Origin: Emcibacter sp. SYSU 3D8
GTDB taxonomy: Bacteria > Pseudomonadota > Alphaproteobacteria > SMXS01
Direction of reading: 5' to 3'
DNA length: 64,000 bases
Assembly (NCBI RefSeq): GCF_039655875.1
Contig: NZ_JBBYXK010000001.1
Coordinates: 1 to 64,000 of the forward strand
Position numbers and translations under genes: made by a program. A model generated the notes under the pieces. The model worked only from the letters and a program-made list of their open reading frames with translations, was not told where the DNA came from and searched no databases. Numbering within the stretch: the first letter of the stretch is position 1; each line of letters begins with the position of its first letter. This document shows, one piece after another, positions 34,023 to 42,480 of this stretch.

Positions 34023-35222
34023 CTACTGGTTGAGGCGGCCGAGGATCGAGACGCTGCACACGTTCCGGTTCGGGATGCCGCCGAGGTTGTGCGTCAGGCC
34101 CATGACCGGGTCCTTCAGCTGGCGCGCGCCGGCGCGGCCGTTGATCTGGGTGTAGACCTCGTAGGCCATGCGCAGGCCCGAGGCGCCGATCGGGTGGCCA
34201 AAGCACTTCAGGCCGCCGTCGATCTGGCAGGGCACCTCGCCGTCGGCGTCGTACTTGCCGTTCAGGATGTCCTTGTAGCCCTGGCCTTCCTTCGACAGGC
34301 CCAGGTCCTCCATCACCACCAGCTCGGTGATCGAGAAGCAGTCATGCACCTCGGTCAGCGAGATCTCTTTCAGCGGGTCCTTGATGCCGGCTTCGGCATA
34401 GGCGCGCTGGGCGGCCATCCGCGTCGTCATGGTGTAGGAGCCGTCCCACGAATTGTGGCTCATCTCGACGCCGTTGGAGGCGGCGAGCTGCAGCGCCTTC
34501 ACCACCACCGGATTGTCGAAGCCCATCTCGCGGGCCTTCTCCGGCGTGGTGACGATGGCGCAGGCGGCGCCGTCGCTGACGCCGCAGCAGTCGAACAGGC
34601 CCAGCGGGAACGACACCATCGGCGCGTTCAGGATCTTGTCCATGTCGACGACCGACTGCAGATGCGCCTTCGGGCTCTTGGCGCCGTTCTGGTGGCTCTT
34701 CCACGACACATGCGCCATGGCGCGCTTCAGATCCTGCATGTCGACGCCGTGCTTGGCCGAATAGGCGCTGGCCATCTGGGCGAACGAGCCGGGCGCCGTG
34801 GAGTTCGGCTGCCACAGATCCTCGAACGTGCCCTTGGTGCGCTCGGGCAGGCCGCCGTAACCGGTGTCCTTCAGCTTCTCGACACCAAGCGCCATGGCGA
34901 TGTCGCAGGCGCCGGCGGCGACCGCGTAGACCGCGCCGCGCAGCGCCTCGGTGCCGGTGGCGCAGAGGTTCTCGACGCGGGTCACCGGGATGTTGGGCAG
35001 GCGCAGCGCCTGCGACAGCGGGATCGCCGACTTGCCGACGTTCTGCTCGTCGAAGAACACGCCGAGCCACGCCATCTGGATGTCTTCCTTGGCGATGGCC
35101 GCGTCGGCGAGGGCCTCGGTATAGGCCTCCAGCATCAGATCGTCGGGGCTGGCGTCCCAGCGCTCGCCGAACTTGGAGCAGCCCATGCCGATGATCGCCA
35201 CCTTGTCACGAATGCCAGCCAT
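34023..35222 (-). CDS. SCP2-type thiolase / lipid-transfer-like acyltransferase
   Basis: 399-aa thiolase-fold protein of the SCP-x/lipid-transfer branch. The nucleophile cysteine is C87 in ENLCATGTEALR. EVHDCFSITEL and GGLKCFGHPIGASG carry the other active-site residues. Members of this branch cleave 3-oxoacyl-CoA or, as in the steroid Ltp2 aldolases, perform retro-aldol cleavage together with a DUF35 protein. The gene immediately upstream encodes a DUF35 domain, which supports such a complex. Middle gene of the operon; ATG 35222 behind AAGGA. Confidence 0.85.
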   Translation of the reverse strand: MAGIRDKVAIIGMGCSKFGERWDASPDDLMLEAYTEALADAAIAKEDIQMAWLGVFFDEQNVGKSAIPLSQALRLPNIPVTRVENLCATGTEALRGAVYAVAAGACDIAMALGVEKLKDTGYGGLPERTKGTFEDLWQPNSTAPGSFAQMASAYSAKHGVDMQDLKRAMAHVSWKSHQNGAKSPKAHLQSVVDMDKILNAPMVSFPLGLFDCCGVSDGAACAIVTTPEKAREMGFDNPVVVKALQLAASNGVEMSHNSWDGSYTMTTRMAAQRAYAEAGIKDPLKEISLTEVHDCFSITELVVMEDLGLSKEGQGYKDILNGKYDADGEVPCQIDGGLKCFGHPIGASGLRMAYEVYTQINGRAGARQLKDPVMGLTHNLGGIPNRNVCSVSILGRLNQ

Positions 35223-35264
35223 CTCAGTGTCCTTTCATCTGTCCTATGCGCTCGGTCAGCCGTC

Positions 35265-36704
35265 TCAGGCCGCCGGGGCCGCTTTCCAGAAATAGCGGCG
35301 GAAACCGCGCTTGTCGTCGAAGTCCTTGATGCGGAAAACCATCCGGACCTTGCTGCCGACCGAGATCGTGCCGGAATCGAAATCCGTCAGGTCCATATAG
35401 ATGTTCCCGCCTTCGTTGAAACCGATATTACCATATTGCAGCGGCGGATTCGGCGAATAGGCCAGGTTGTCCTCGGTGAAGGTCTTCACCGCCGCTTCCA
35501 GGTCGGCGAACGGATGGTCGACCTGGGTGCCGATGGCCTGGCAGTTCGGGTTCACGCACACATTGCTCTTGGGGAACTGCACCGTGCCGCACTGGGTGCA
35601 CTTGCCGCCCAGGAACGAGGTGATCGAATCCCGCTTGCGATAGGCCGTGCTCTGGGCGGTGCGGTTGTCGCGCTCGGCGCGGATGCCCCATTCGTAGTCG
35701 ATCTGGCCGTTGAACGACAGGAAGCGCTGGTAGTTGTTGTCCTCGGCGCCCTTCGCCAGCTGGCCGGTGACGCCGGAGCGCTTCGGCAGCTGCTTCAGCG
35801 CGTCGGTGGTCTCGAAGATCAGCACGTCGGCGCCCTGGCCGAAGCCGATCACCATGATCTTCTGGCCCGGCTGCGCCTCCTCCAGCGCGTGCACCAGCAT
35901 CAGCAGCGGGTGGGCGACGCCGGCCTCGCCGATCTCGCGGTTGAGGTTGCTCCGCACCGCCTCGGCCTTGACGCCGATGCGCTTGGCCTGGCGCGCGTCG
36001 AGGCCGTTCTGGGTCGCGGGCATGATGAAGTGGTCGATGTCGGCGGCCGACACACCGGCCTTGGCCAGCGCCTGCTTCGCCGCCTCGGGCACGATCAGGT
36101 CGTAGCCCATGTCGCGGATCCAGCGCTCTTCCAGATTGTAGTCATATTCGGCATTGGCCGAGCGGTAGTGGTCCACGAGGTCGCGGGCCAGCGAGTGCGA
36201 GCCGAGGAACCGGGCGATCACCTTCTCGGTGCCCAGAAGCAGCGCGGCGGCGCCGTCGCCCAGCTGCATCTCCTGGGCGCTGCCCGGCTTGGCGATGCGG
36301 TGGTCGGCGGCGAGGACCAGCGCGTTGCCGCCGGCCTTCAGCGCCTTGATCAGCGCCGTGGTGCCGGCCCGCTGGGTGGCGGTGACGTCGATGGACTCCG
36401 AATTCTCGTCCAGCGTCAGCGCCGCCAGCACGATGCCGGCATTGTGCCGGTCGGCGAAGGGCAGGGTGGTCGACGCCAGGGTGACGCTGTCGACGGTGGC
36501 GCGGTCGATGCCGGTCAGGCAGTCGCGCCCGGCCTCGACGGCCATGGTGACCGTGTCCTCGTCCCAGTTGCACATCGCCTTGGCGCCCTTGCCCATGCCC
36601 TTCAGCGCCGGGTTCATCCAGGCATTGGCGGCGGCGATGGCCGCCCGGTTCAGGCGGCGCTTGGGCAGGTACGCGCCATAGGCGGTGATGCCGACAGAGG
36701 TCAT
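35265..36704 (-). CDS. HMG-CoA-synthase-like protein fused to a DUF35 zinc-ribbon/OB domain, active-site Cys apparently lost
   Basis: 479 aa. Residues 1 to about 330 have the thiolase-superfamily HMG-CoA synthase/KAS III plan (ITAYGAYLPKRRLNR, TLPFADRHNAG, GDGAAALLLGTE, VIGFGQGADVLIFE). Where archaeal-type HMG-CoA synthases have A-C-K-A-G-T, this protein has T-Q-R-A-G-T, so Gln111 replaces the nucleophile Cys; at the expected His segment it reads PATQNGL. About 345-479 is a DUF35 domain: a zinc ribbon with CTQCG and CVNPNC, then an OB fold. DUF35 proteins bridge thiolase and partner enzymes. First gene of the operon, 42 bp before the thiolase. I infer a scaffold or decarboxylase-like role, not condensation. 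Confidence 0.75.
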   Translation of the reverse strand: MTSVGITAYGAYLPKRRLNRAAIAAANAWMNPALKGMGKGAKAMCNWDEDTVTMAVEAGRDCLTGIDRATVDSVTLASTTLPFADRHNAGIVLAALTLDENSESIDVTATQRAGTTALIKALKAGGNALVLAADHRIAKPGSAQEMQLGDGAAALLLGTEKVIARFLGSHSLARDLVDHYRSANAEYDYNLEERWIRDMGYDLIVPEAAKQALAKAGVSAADIDHFIMPATQNGLDARQAKRIGVKAEAVRSNLNREIGEAGVAHPLLMLVHALEEAQPGQKIMVIGFGQGADVLIFETTDALKQLPKRSGVTGQLAKGAEDNNYQRFLSFNGQIDYEWGIRAERDNRTAQSTAYRKRDSITSFLGGKCTQCGTVQFPKSNVCVNPNCQAIGTQVDHPFADLEAAVKTFTEDNLAYSPNPPLQYGNIGFNEGGNIYMDLTDFDSGTISVGSKVRMVFRIKDFDDKRGFRRYFWKAAPAA

Positions 36705-36854
36705 GAGGGTCGTTCCCCGTTAGAGCCGGAAGGTGGCGGTAGTGATAGCGGGGTGGGGCGCGCGGTTCAAGCAATGCTCCTTGACTCAAGCCGCATTATT
36801 AATGTCGGACGCTAACCTTGACTTAGACACATGATCTGTAAGGGCTAGGTCGAT

Positions 36855-37469
36855 CTATGCGGTTGGGGAGAGTTGGAGGATAGAGTTTTCAGGTACAGCA
36901 TCGGCCTCCCGCCGTAGCAGCGTGCGTATCGCTTCGCATGCCGGAATGAATGCGTCGTCGTATGAGAAGGCATGCCAGTCGATCTCTTCGCGGGCTCCGA
37001 GCCGGTCTTGGTGAAGCCGGTCGCGTATGGCCAACGTACGATACAGGTTTTCGCGTAATGCAAATTCGTTCGTCTCATCGTAAACGGAGCACATTGCGGA
37101 CACCCAGCGCTCTCGGCTGACATACGGCCCGTCGCCGCCATCAAGCTCCTGTTGGGCAAGCCAATGTGCTGCTCCAAGGCCCTCGAGCACGGAAAATGAA
37201 CCTACACAGAACTCTAGGATGAGATTCTGGAAATAGGGTTCAAAAAGTACCGGACGCTCGTTTGCGCTACGGTGGCGGTGTGGGCGGATAAGAGCGGCCT
37301 TGAGCTCAAGGCCAACGAGTAGATGCTTCAGGTTTGAGATAAGCCGGCTACGGACAGGATTGGCGAGTGTCGCAGGGATGTTGCGATGTAGCCACATTAC
37401 CCAATCATTAGATTCCGAGAGTACTGCGTAGCCGTCCGGTCGCTCGTCTGATTCAATGATGAAGAACAT
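36855..37469 (-). CDS. uncharacterised protein of the helicase block
   Basis: 204-aa protein I do not recognise. It is soluble-looking and mainly helical, with HRNIPATLANPVRSRLISNL and EFCVGSFSVLEGLGAAHWLA as its most regular helices; its plan recalls helical proteins of unknown function in accessory regions, without a motif to prove it. The frame runs back to 37511, but ATG 37469 is preceded by GGAGAAGG and is the better start. Codon use is AT-richer than the catabolic genes. Last of four minus-strand genes that begin with the helicase; the 184-bp gap before it leaves room for its own promoter. Confidence 0.6.
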   Translation of the reverse strand: MFFIIESDERPDGYAVLSESNDWVMWLHRNIPATLANPVRSRLISNLKHLLVGLELKAALIRPHRHRSANERPVLFEPYFQNLILEFCVGSFSVLEGLGAAHWLAQQELDGGDGPYVSRERWVSAMCSVYDETNEFALRENLYRTLAIRDRLHQDRLGAREEIDWHAFSYDDAFIPACEAIRTLLRREADAVPENSILQLSPTA

Positions 37470-37653
37470 TGGCCTTCTCCGCAATTCATCTGTGCAGCCG
37501 CCATTTATCACGTTTGGACCTGAGAGATTAGCTATCAGATCGAAGGCGTGGGCCTTGGGCGTGAAGATGCGCCGGTATCGAGAAGAACGCTTGAATCAGA
37601 AGATTTGCTAGCCTAGTGCCTGTGGCCTGGACGCCATCCGCCGCTAAACTGGA

Positions 37654-38490
37654 TCAAATTGGCAGCAGAAATTGAGATTGCTTGCTTGGTGTAAATAATC
37701 GGGTTCCGACAGGGAGGTTTTGGCGCGCTGCCGAGCAGACTTCATTGATGTTGATACGCTTCTTTTCGTTCCATTTGTCGGGAGAGGGGCGAAATTGGGC
37801 TTTCCCTGAGGCATGGCGCTCCCACTTGACAGGGTATTTTGGGGCATCTGTATTTTTGCCAAACGCAAAGATTACGTCAGATCGCGCGCCATCGAGCTTG
37901 GCGTAGTGGAAATGGATCCCGCTCCGGTTGTGTTCCTCTCCGAGGACGATGTGTTTTTTATCGGGCTTGCCCAGTGGCAGCGTAATGAGGAACAGAATCG
38001 GAGTTTCTTCCAGGAGGATTAGTCGCTCCCAGGAAACCACATCAACATAACTCCACGACGCATTTAAGCGCTGATGGAGGTGCTCGATAACCGCATTATG
38101 TAGCTCCTCTGCGCGGAAGTGTCGCATCGCCTCGACAAGTTCCACTGGACCTCGGATGCTTATCGAATCGACTAGGCGGTTCTCGGAGCCCCGTTCCCTC
38201 TTTTGGAATTGCTGAATTGTTTTGCTCAGTTCCTGGGAGGATAAAGTCTCCCTCGCATCCGAAGACTCTTGGTGCACCTTGACCGACTCATTAAGAAGTT
38301 TCTCGGCTCGATGTAGCCATCGCCGAATTCCTTCGACCCCATACTCTTGAGTGGACAAGTTTTCAGGAATATCGCCGGCACCGAGAGTCAATAGATTTTC
38401 GGCAAGCGCTTCGTCCCGCGCGTTGTTAGATTGGATGGCATTCTGCAGCGATAAAATGATTTCGTCGATAATTGTCATATTCGCCCTCAT
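37654..38490 (-). CDS. uncharacterised protein of the helicase block
   Basis: 278-aa protein without a motif I recognise. The first half is helical and charged (ENLSTQEYGVEGIRRWLHRA, KTIQQFQKRERGSENRL), possibly coiled coil. The second half looks like a mixed alpha/beta domain (WERLILLEETPILFLITLPL, then HIVLGEEHNRSGIHFHYAKL). No signal peptide. Start at ATG 38490 or 38478; GAGGG precedes the second. Lies 85 bp after the 80-aa gene on the same strand. AT-rich like its neighbours. If the block is a defence module, this could be an effector or sensor, but nothing in the sequence shows an activity. Confidence 0.6.
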   Translation of the reverse strand: MRANMTIIDEIILSLQNAIQSNNARDEALAENLLTLGAGDIPENLSTQEYGVEGIRRWLHRAEKLLNESVKVHQESSDARETLSSQELSKTIQQFQKRERGSENRLVDSISIRGPVELVEAMRHFRAEELHNAVIEHLHQRLNASWSYVDVVSWERLILLEETPILFLITLPLGKPDKKHIVLGEEHNRSGIHFHYAKLDGARSDVIFAFGKNTDAPKYPVKWERHASGKAQFRPSPDKWNEKKRININEVCSAARQNLPVGTRLFTPSKQSQFLLPI

Positions 38491-38575
38491 CCTTGCGGTA
38501 CCTACGATGTGAGAGGCGCGCTCATCACTTATTTTTCCGCTCGGCGCTTATACATCTTCCGTTCTTGGTTGTCGG

Positions 38576-38818
38576 TTAGCCGCAAGGAGGCAGGAGCCCG
38601 AGCCCCTCATATAGTACCTTCAGCTTTGACCATGCCGCATCAAGCATCGGCTTTGCTGCATCACGACTGTAACTGTAGTCGTCGTTGGTGGCATTGGTCC
38701 GCACCACGAGACACCATTCGCCTTTCACAATGGTGTGTGAGGTATTACGCCGACATTTTCGCTGGCGCTGCGCCTGCTCAATTTTTACATCGATAAGAAT
38801 ATCTCTGACCTTAGGCAT
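38576..38818 (-). CDS. small protein overlapping the helicase gene
   Basis: 80 aa. Starts inside the helicase stop region (8-bp overlap, 38811-38818), so it is almost surely translated from the helicase mRNA by coupling. It contains CRRNTSHTIVKGEWCLVV, a Cys/His plus I-x-KGE pattern that weakly recalls small zinc-ribbon or PARP-finger-like modules, then an amphipathic helix (PMLDAAWSKLKVLYEGLGLL). Probably a partner of the helicase; function unknown. Confidence 0.6.
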   Translation of the reverse strand: MPKVRDILIDVKIEQAQRQRKCRRNTSHTIVKGEWCLVVRTNATNDDYSYSRDAAKPMLDAAWSKLKVLYEGLGLLPPCG

Positions 38819-40868
38819 TGTCGTTCACTCCCTTGAGGAAGTCCCTCACCCTGTCACCCAGCATGTCGAGCGCAGCCAGCGCGTCTTCGTTGTCCCCGGC
38901 AGCTGGGTTCTTCCGACTCCCTGACTTGATGCCGAGGTGCTCATTGATCGCCTTGTTCAGAAGCGACGTGACGGCCGCCCTATTGTCGCGCCCCGCGACG
39001 GACTTATCGCGTTGGCCGACTTCGCGGCCGGCAGGCGACAATTTCAGATCTTTAAGGACGCGTGCCGCAACCGAGCCCGTGCGCTCTGAAAGCCGCTTTC
39101 GCGCCGACACCCGGCGCGCCTGTGGCTGCACAGGAATATCGTTTGCGGAGTAAACGCTCAACATTTCCTGCTGCCTTGAGCGCAGAGTTTCTCGGAGCTT
39201 GTCCTTACCGATAAGGTCGCGGAGCCGTAAGCCGGCACCGATTTCAAGATCCAGCATTTCGTCCAATACGCGATCGTCCTCCGGGTCGAGAAACGATTTG
39301 TTGATGAAGGAGCCGACAATCTCGTTGTCCACCAGCATCCCGACATCAAAGCGTCGAGGTTCGCCCGAACCGTCGCTGTCGCCGTTGTCATCTTCGGCTT
39401 CAAGCCATTTCTTGACCATTGCCTGGTCATCGAAATCTAATTCTCGGAAGTCGTCCCAGTGGGTGTCGGTGTTCAATCCGACGTGCGAAACCACAAAGGC
39501 ATGGTTGTCGGGATGGTCTGGTTTCGCTTCGTGAATGACACGCATTACCCGGCCGGCGAACTGGATGTACGGCGATAGGCTCGCAAAAGGACGAAATATG
39601 GCTGCAACGCTCAGCGGCGGATGGTCGAAACCCTCACCAAGCATCTGCACTTGAACAATGCAGTCGAGTTTGCCGCTGCGCAGGCTCGCCAGAACGGCAT
39701 CTTGCTTGTCCCGATCCATCTCCCCATAGATTTCAGCGGCCTTCAGGCCACGTTCCTCATAGAGCCCGCGTACTTGTCGGGCATGGTCAACGGAACAGGC
39801 GACGGCAATCACCTGATGGTGAAAGCCGGTGCGATCCCGCAACTCGTGTAGATATTTAATACTAGCGTCCACGATGTGGCGATTGCACTCTGGCGCCAAG
39901 GCAACCCCTCGGCGAAACCACGCATGTTCTCGTAGGGCAAGCACCTCTTCCAGAGTGTGCCTCTTCGTATCGTCGCGGTACGTGAACGATAGCTCCGAGG
40001 GTGCGAAATTACGGGAGTGGATCTGCTTAATGTACCCCTTCACCATCGCCCGGGTGAATGGGTAGCGGTAAATGACTTTGCCGACGGGCCGCGTTCCATC
40101 GCTTCGGAACGGAGTTGCGGTGAGGCTCACGACTTTGGCATTTGGGAAGCGATCGAACACTTTCGTCCAACTCGGGGCTACATTGTGGTGCCCCTCGTCG
40201 ATCATGATTATGTCGAAGTAGTTCGGCGGAAACTGTGGAAGCCAGCGATCCGCCGAACTCGCCAGTTGATGAATGTTCGTTACCACGAACTGACTCGCGT
40301 TGCAGTCATGCAGATTGGCGTCTACGCCATCGAGAACGGCACGAAATGGTCCCGCAGAGAAATCGTGAAGTGCACCGGTTCGCCGCCAGAAGTTCTTTGG
40401 ATTGCCGATATCGAGCGCTTCGGCGACACCTGAGCGGATCGTTAGATTTGGCGTGATGACAAGCGCGCGGCCCTTGGCGATGCCAAAAGGTAAGGTTGCA
40501 ATAACGCCTGTTTTTCCGCAACCGACCGGAATTTGCAGAATGACCGGCTCATTAGAGGCGTCGAAGTGAGTGCGAACCGCGCGGTGGGCGTCTTGCTGCG
40601 GTTCGCGAACCTTGGGGTTTGCCTCAATATCCGCTGTCAGCGTCTGAAACATATGGCCCGGTTGGTCGGCTGCCTGCTCGGCGCGACGATATTCAAGCCG
40701 AAAAGGCTCAAGATCGGGTCTTCGATAAAAGCGGTATCCGCTTCCCGGGCGGCGTACCGGCTTTAGACGCCCGGAGGCGTCCCACCGCCGTAATGTGTCT
40801 TTGGAGACGCCAACGTAATCGGCAGCCTCCGCAAGAGTCAGAAAATCTGGCGCATCATTCTGTGACAT
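38811..40868 (-). CDS. SF2 DEAD/DEAH-type helicase with N-terminal MerR/excisionase-like HTH
   Basis: 685 aa. Residues 9-55 are an HTH_17/MerR-type helix-turn-helix (TLAEAADYVGVSKDTLRRWD). The helicase core has Walker A PVGCGKTG (114-121), Walker B DEGHH (224-228), motif III SLTATPFRSDGT and, in the second RecA domain, VQMLGEGFDHPP and QFAGRVMR (motif VI). A 200-residue C-terminal extension is charged and helical. The core resembles restriction-type and defence-type SF2 translocases more than RecQ or UvrB, yet no nuclease or methylase is fused. ATP-driven action on DNA or RNA is predicted. Heads a four-gene minus-strand block of AT-richer, otherwise unknown genes. Confidence 0.85.
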   Translation of the reverse strand: MSQNDAPDFLTLAEAADYVGVSKDTLRRWDASGRLKPVRRPGSGYRFYRRPDLEPFRLEYRRAEQAADQPGHMFQTLTADIEANPKVREPQQDAHRAVRTHFDASNEPVILQIPVGCGKTGVIATLPFGIAKGRALVITPNLTIRSGVAEALDIGNPKNFWRRTGALHDFSAGPFRAVLDGVDANLHDCNASQFVVTNIHQLASSADRWLPQFPPNYFDIIMIDEGHHNVAPSWTKVFDRFPNAKVVSLTATPFRSDGTRPVGKVIYRYPFTRAMVKGYIKQIHSRNFAPSELSFTYRDDTKRHTLEEVLALREHAWFRRGVALAPECNRHIVDASIKYLHELRDRTGFHHQVIAVACSVDHARQVRGLYEERGLKAAEIYGEMDRDKQDAVLASLRSGKLDCIVQVQMLGEGFDHPPLSVAAIFRPFASLSPYIQFAGRVMRVIHEAKPDHPDNHAFVVSHVGLNTDTHWDDFRELDFDDQAMVKKWLEAEDDNGDSDGSGEPRRFDVGMLVDNEIVGSFINKSFLDPEDDRVLDEMLDLEIGAGLRLRDLIGKDKLRETLRSRQQEMLSVYSANDIPVQPQARRVSARKRLSERTGSVAARVLKDLKLSPAGREVGQRDKSVAGRDNRAAVTSLLNKAINEHLGIKSGSRKNPAAGDNEDALAALDMLGDRVRDFLKGVNDNA

Positions 40869-40956
40869 GGAGCAACCTTATGCAACGTTGTGCAGAAGGT
40901 CAACTGCTGAATCTGGGGTTGCCAATGCATTCTTTACTGCTTGGCCACGTTACCTC

Positions 40957-41736
40957 TCACCCAACGGGCGCCAACGCTGCAATCGCCCGAACGCTTTCCT
41001 CCCGCTGCGTCCCGCTCGTCCCGAACAGATACGTCTCTCCCGTCGGCCCATTCGGCCCATGCGCGACCACGTTCAGCACGGCCTGGGCCAGGTCCTCCGG
41101 CTTCATCGCGATGGCGGCGAGGTCGGGGGCTTCGCCGCGCAGCATGGGGGTGTCGGTGGCGCCGAAGCACAGGCCGTTGACGCGGATGTTGTCGGGCTTC
41201 AGCTCGGCGGCCAGCACCGCCGTCAGGCGCCATTGGGCGAACTTGGCGCAGTCGTAGCCCAGGCCGCGGCGGCCGGTGAGGTAATGGCCTTCCTTCACAT
41301 GCTCGGTGATCAGGTTGACGATGTTGCCGCCGCCCGCCGCGCGCAGGGCCGGGGCCACGGCGCTGGAGCAGTTGAAGCTGCCCAGGGTGCAGGAACTGAT
41401 GGCCTGCTCGAACTGGGCGGTCTGGCTGTCATAGGTGCCTTCGCGCAGCGACGAATTGTCCCAGAAGGCCGCGTTGTTGACCAGAAGGTCGATCCGGGTA
41501 AAGCGGCTCAGGACCAGATCCATGGCCTGGCGCACCTGGTGCCGGTCGCCCACGTCGCAGGCCACCGGCAGGCACTCGCCGCCCGCGTCGCGCACGAGGC
41601 GGGCGGTTTGCGTGTTGTTCTCGCCGTCGATATCCAGCGCCGCGACCCTGGCGCCCTGCTGCGCCAGGGCGAGGCACAGGCCGCGCCCGATCCCGATGGC
41701 GGAACCTGTCACGACGGCAATTTTGCCGGTCAGCAT
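40957..41736 (-). CDS. SDR family oxidoreductase
   Basis: 259-aa classical SDR. TGSAIGIGRG cofactor loop near the N-terminus, Asp in ALDID at the end of strand 2 (favours NAD), LLVNNAAF, and the catalytic YDCAK in GLGYDCAKFAQW. The open frame runs to 41829, but ATG 41736 with GGAGAA upstream places the cofactor strand at the usual distance. The ending (GETYLFGTSGT) is unlike the standard TVDGG, a feature of some catabolic dehydrogenases. Substrate unknown; 88 bp upstream of the helicase gene on the same strand, with clearly higher GC. Confidence 0.85.
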   Translation of the reverse strand: MLTGKIAVVTGSAIGIGRGLCLALAQQGARVAALDIDGENNTQTARLVRDAGGECLPVACDVGDRHQVRQAMDLVLSRFTRIDLLVNNAAFWDNSSLREGTYDSQTAQFEQAISSCTLGSFNCSSAVAPALRAAGGGNIVNLITEHVKEGHYLTGRRGLGYDCAKFAQWRLTAVLAAELKPDNIRVNGLCFGATDTPMLRGEAPDLAAIAMKPEDLAQAVLNVVAHGPNGPTGETYLFGTSGTQREESVRAIAALAPVG

Positions 41737-41951
41737 GATCCGTTCTCCTGCCGGATTTCCGGCGACAGCGTCCGCGCAGGAACCAGGCATTTCCTCTCGC
41801 CTGCGCGGGGTGGGAACACGGTCCCGCATGCAAGCCTATCCGGTATTGTGCCGCAGTTGAAGCACGCGCCGCTTGCCTGAAGGCTGGCGCGGGCCGGTCC
41901 CTTGCGCTACGTTCCCACCCGAAAACATTCATTCATGACGGGGAGAGACCG

Positions 41952-42380
41952 ATGAGCGTTGCCGAGGACATTCTTGAAATCCAGATGTTGCCCCAGCGTT
42001 ATGCCGATGCGGTGATGCGCCACAATGCCGACGACTGGGCCGCCACCTGGGCCAAGGACGGCGAGTGGTATCTGCGCGAGGAGCCGGTGCGCGGGCGCGA
42101 CGAGATCCGCAAGGTGTGGGAAGGGGCCATGGCCGGTTTCCCGTTCGCGGTGTTCCTGGTCCAGCCGGCGATCGTCGACGTGAACGGCGACACGGCCACC
42201 TGCCGCTCCTATGTCACCGAAATCCTGGGCACCAATGACGGCACCTCGTTCCGCGTCTATGGCTGCTACAACGACGAAGTGGTGCGCGAGGACGGCAAGT
42301 GGAAGTTCAAGTCGCGCCGCTATGCCCGGCTCTATCAGGGGCCGGTCGACCTGAGCGGCGAGAAATTCGACTACAGCTGA
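41952..42380 (+). CDS. NTF2/SnoaL-like protein
   Basis: 142-aa cone-shaped alpha+beta fold protein: ILEIQMLPQRYADAVMRHNA, then DDWAATWAKDGEW and YLREEPVRGRDEIRKVWEGA are the usual SnoaL_4 start, and the C-terminal sheet (VVREDGKWKFKSRRYARLYQ) closes the pocket. Members act as small isomerases, dehydratases or ring-hydroxylating dioxygenase beta-like subunits. It precedes an amidohydrolase and a Rieske oxygenase, so a helper role in the same catabolic route is reasonable. ATG 41952 behind GGGAGAG. Confidence 0.8.
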   Translation: MSVAEDILEIQMLPQRYADAVMRHNADDWAATWAKDGEWYLREEPVRGRDEIRKVWEGAMAGFPFAVFLVQPAIVDVNGDTATCRSYVTEILGTNDGTSFRVYGCYNDEVVREDGKWKFKSRRYARLYQGPVDLSGEKFDYS

Positions 42381-42414
42381 TTTGACCGGCGCAAGCGCCA
42401 AACCAGCGTGATTG

Positions 42415-42452
42415 AATACACGCCCGAAGGCTTCTAGCATCGGGCGTGTATT
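42415..42452. terminator. 13-bp perfect hairpin between the NTF2-like and amidohydrolase genes
   Basis: AATACACGCCCGA pairs exactly with TCGGGCGTGTATT over a 12-nt loop. Only three T follow, so termination may be partial; it could also protect mRNA ends. Confidence 0.5.
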
Positions 42453-42480
42453 TGCCTCCGATCAACGGGGAGAAGGGGCC

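Noticed and set aside
33933-36815. 960-aa open frame on the plus strand
   Set aside because: Lies antisense to the SDR-thiolase-HMGCS-like operon and has only shadow-type composition.
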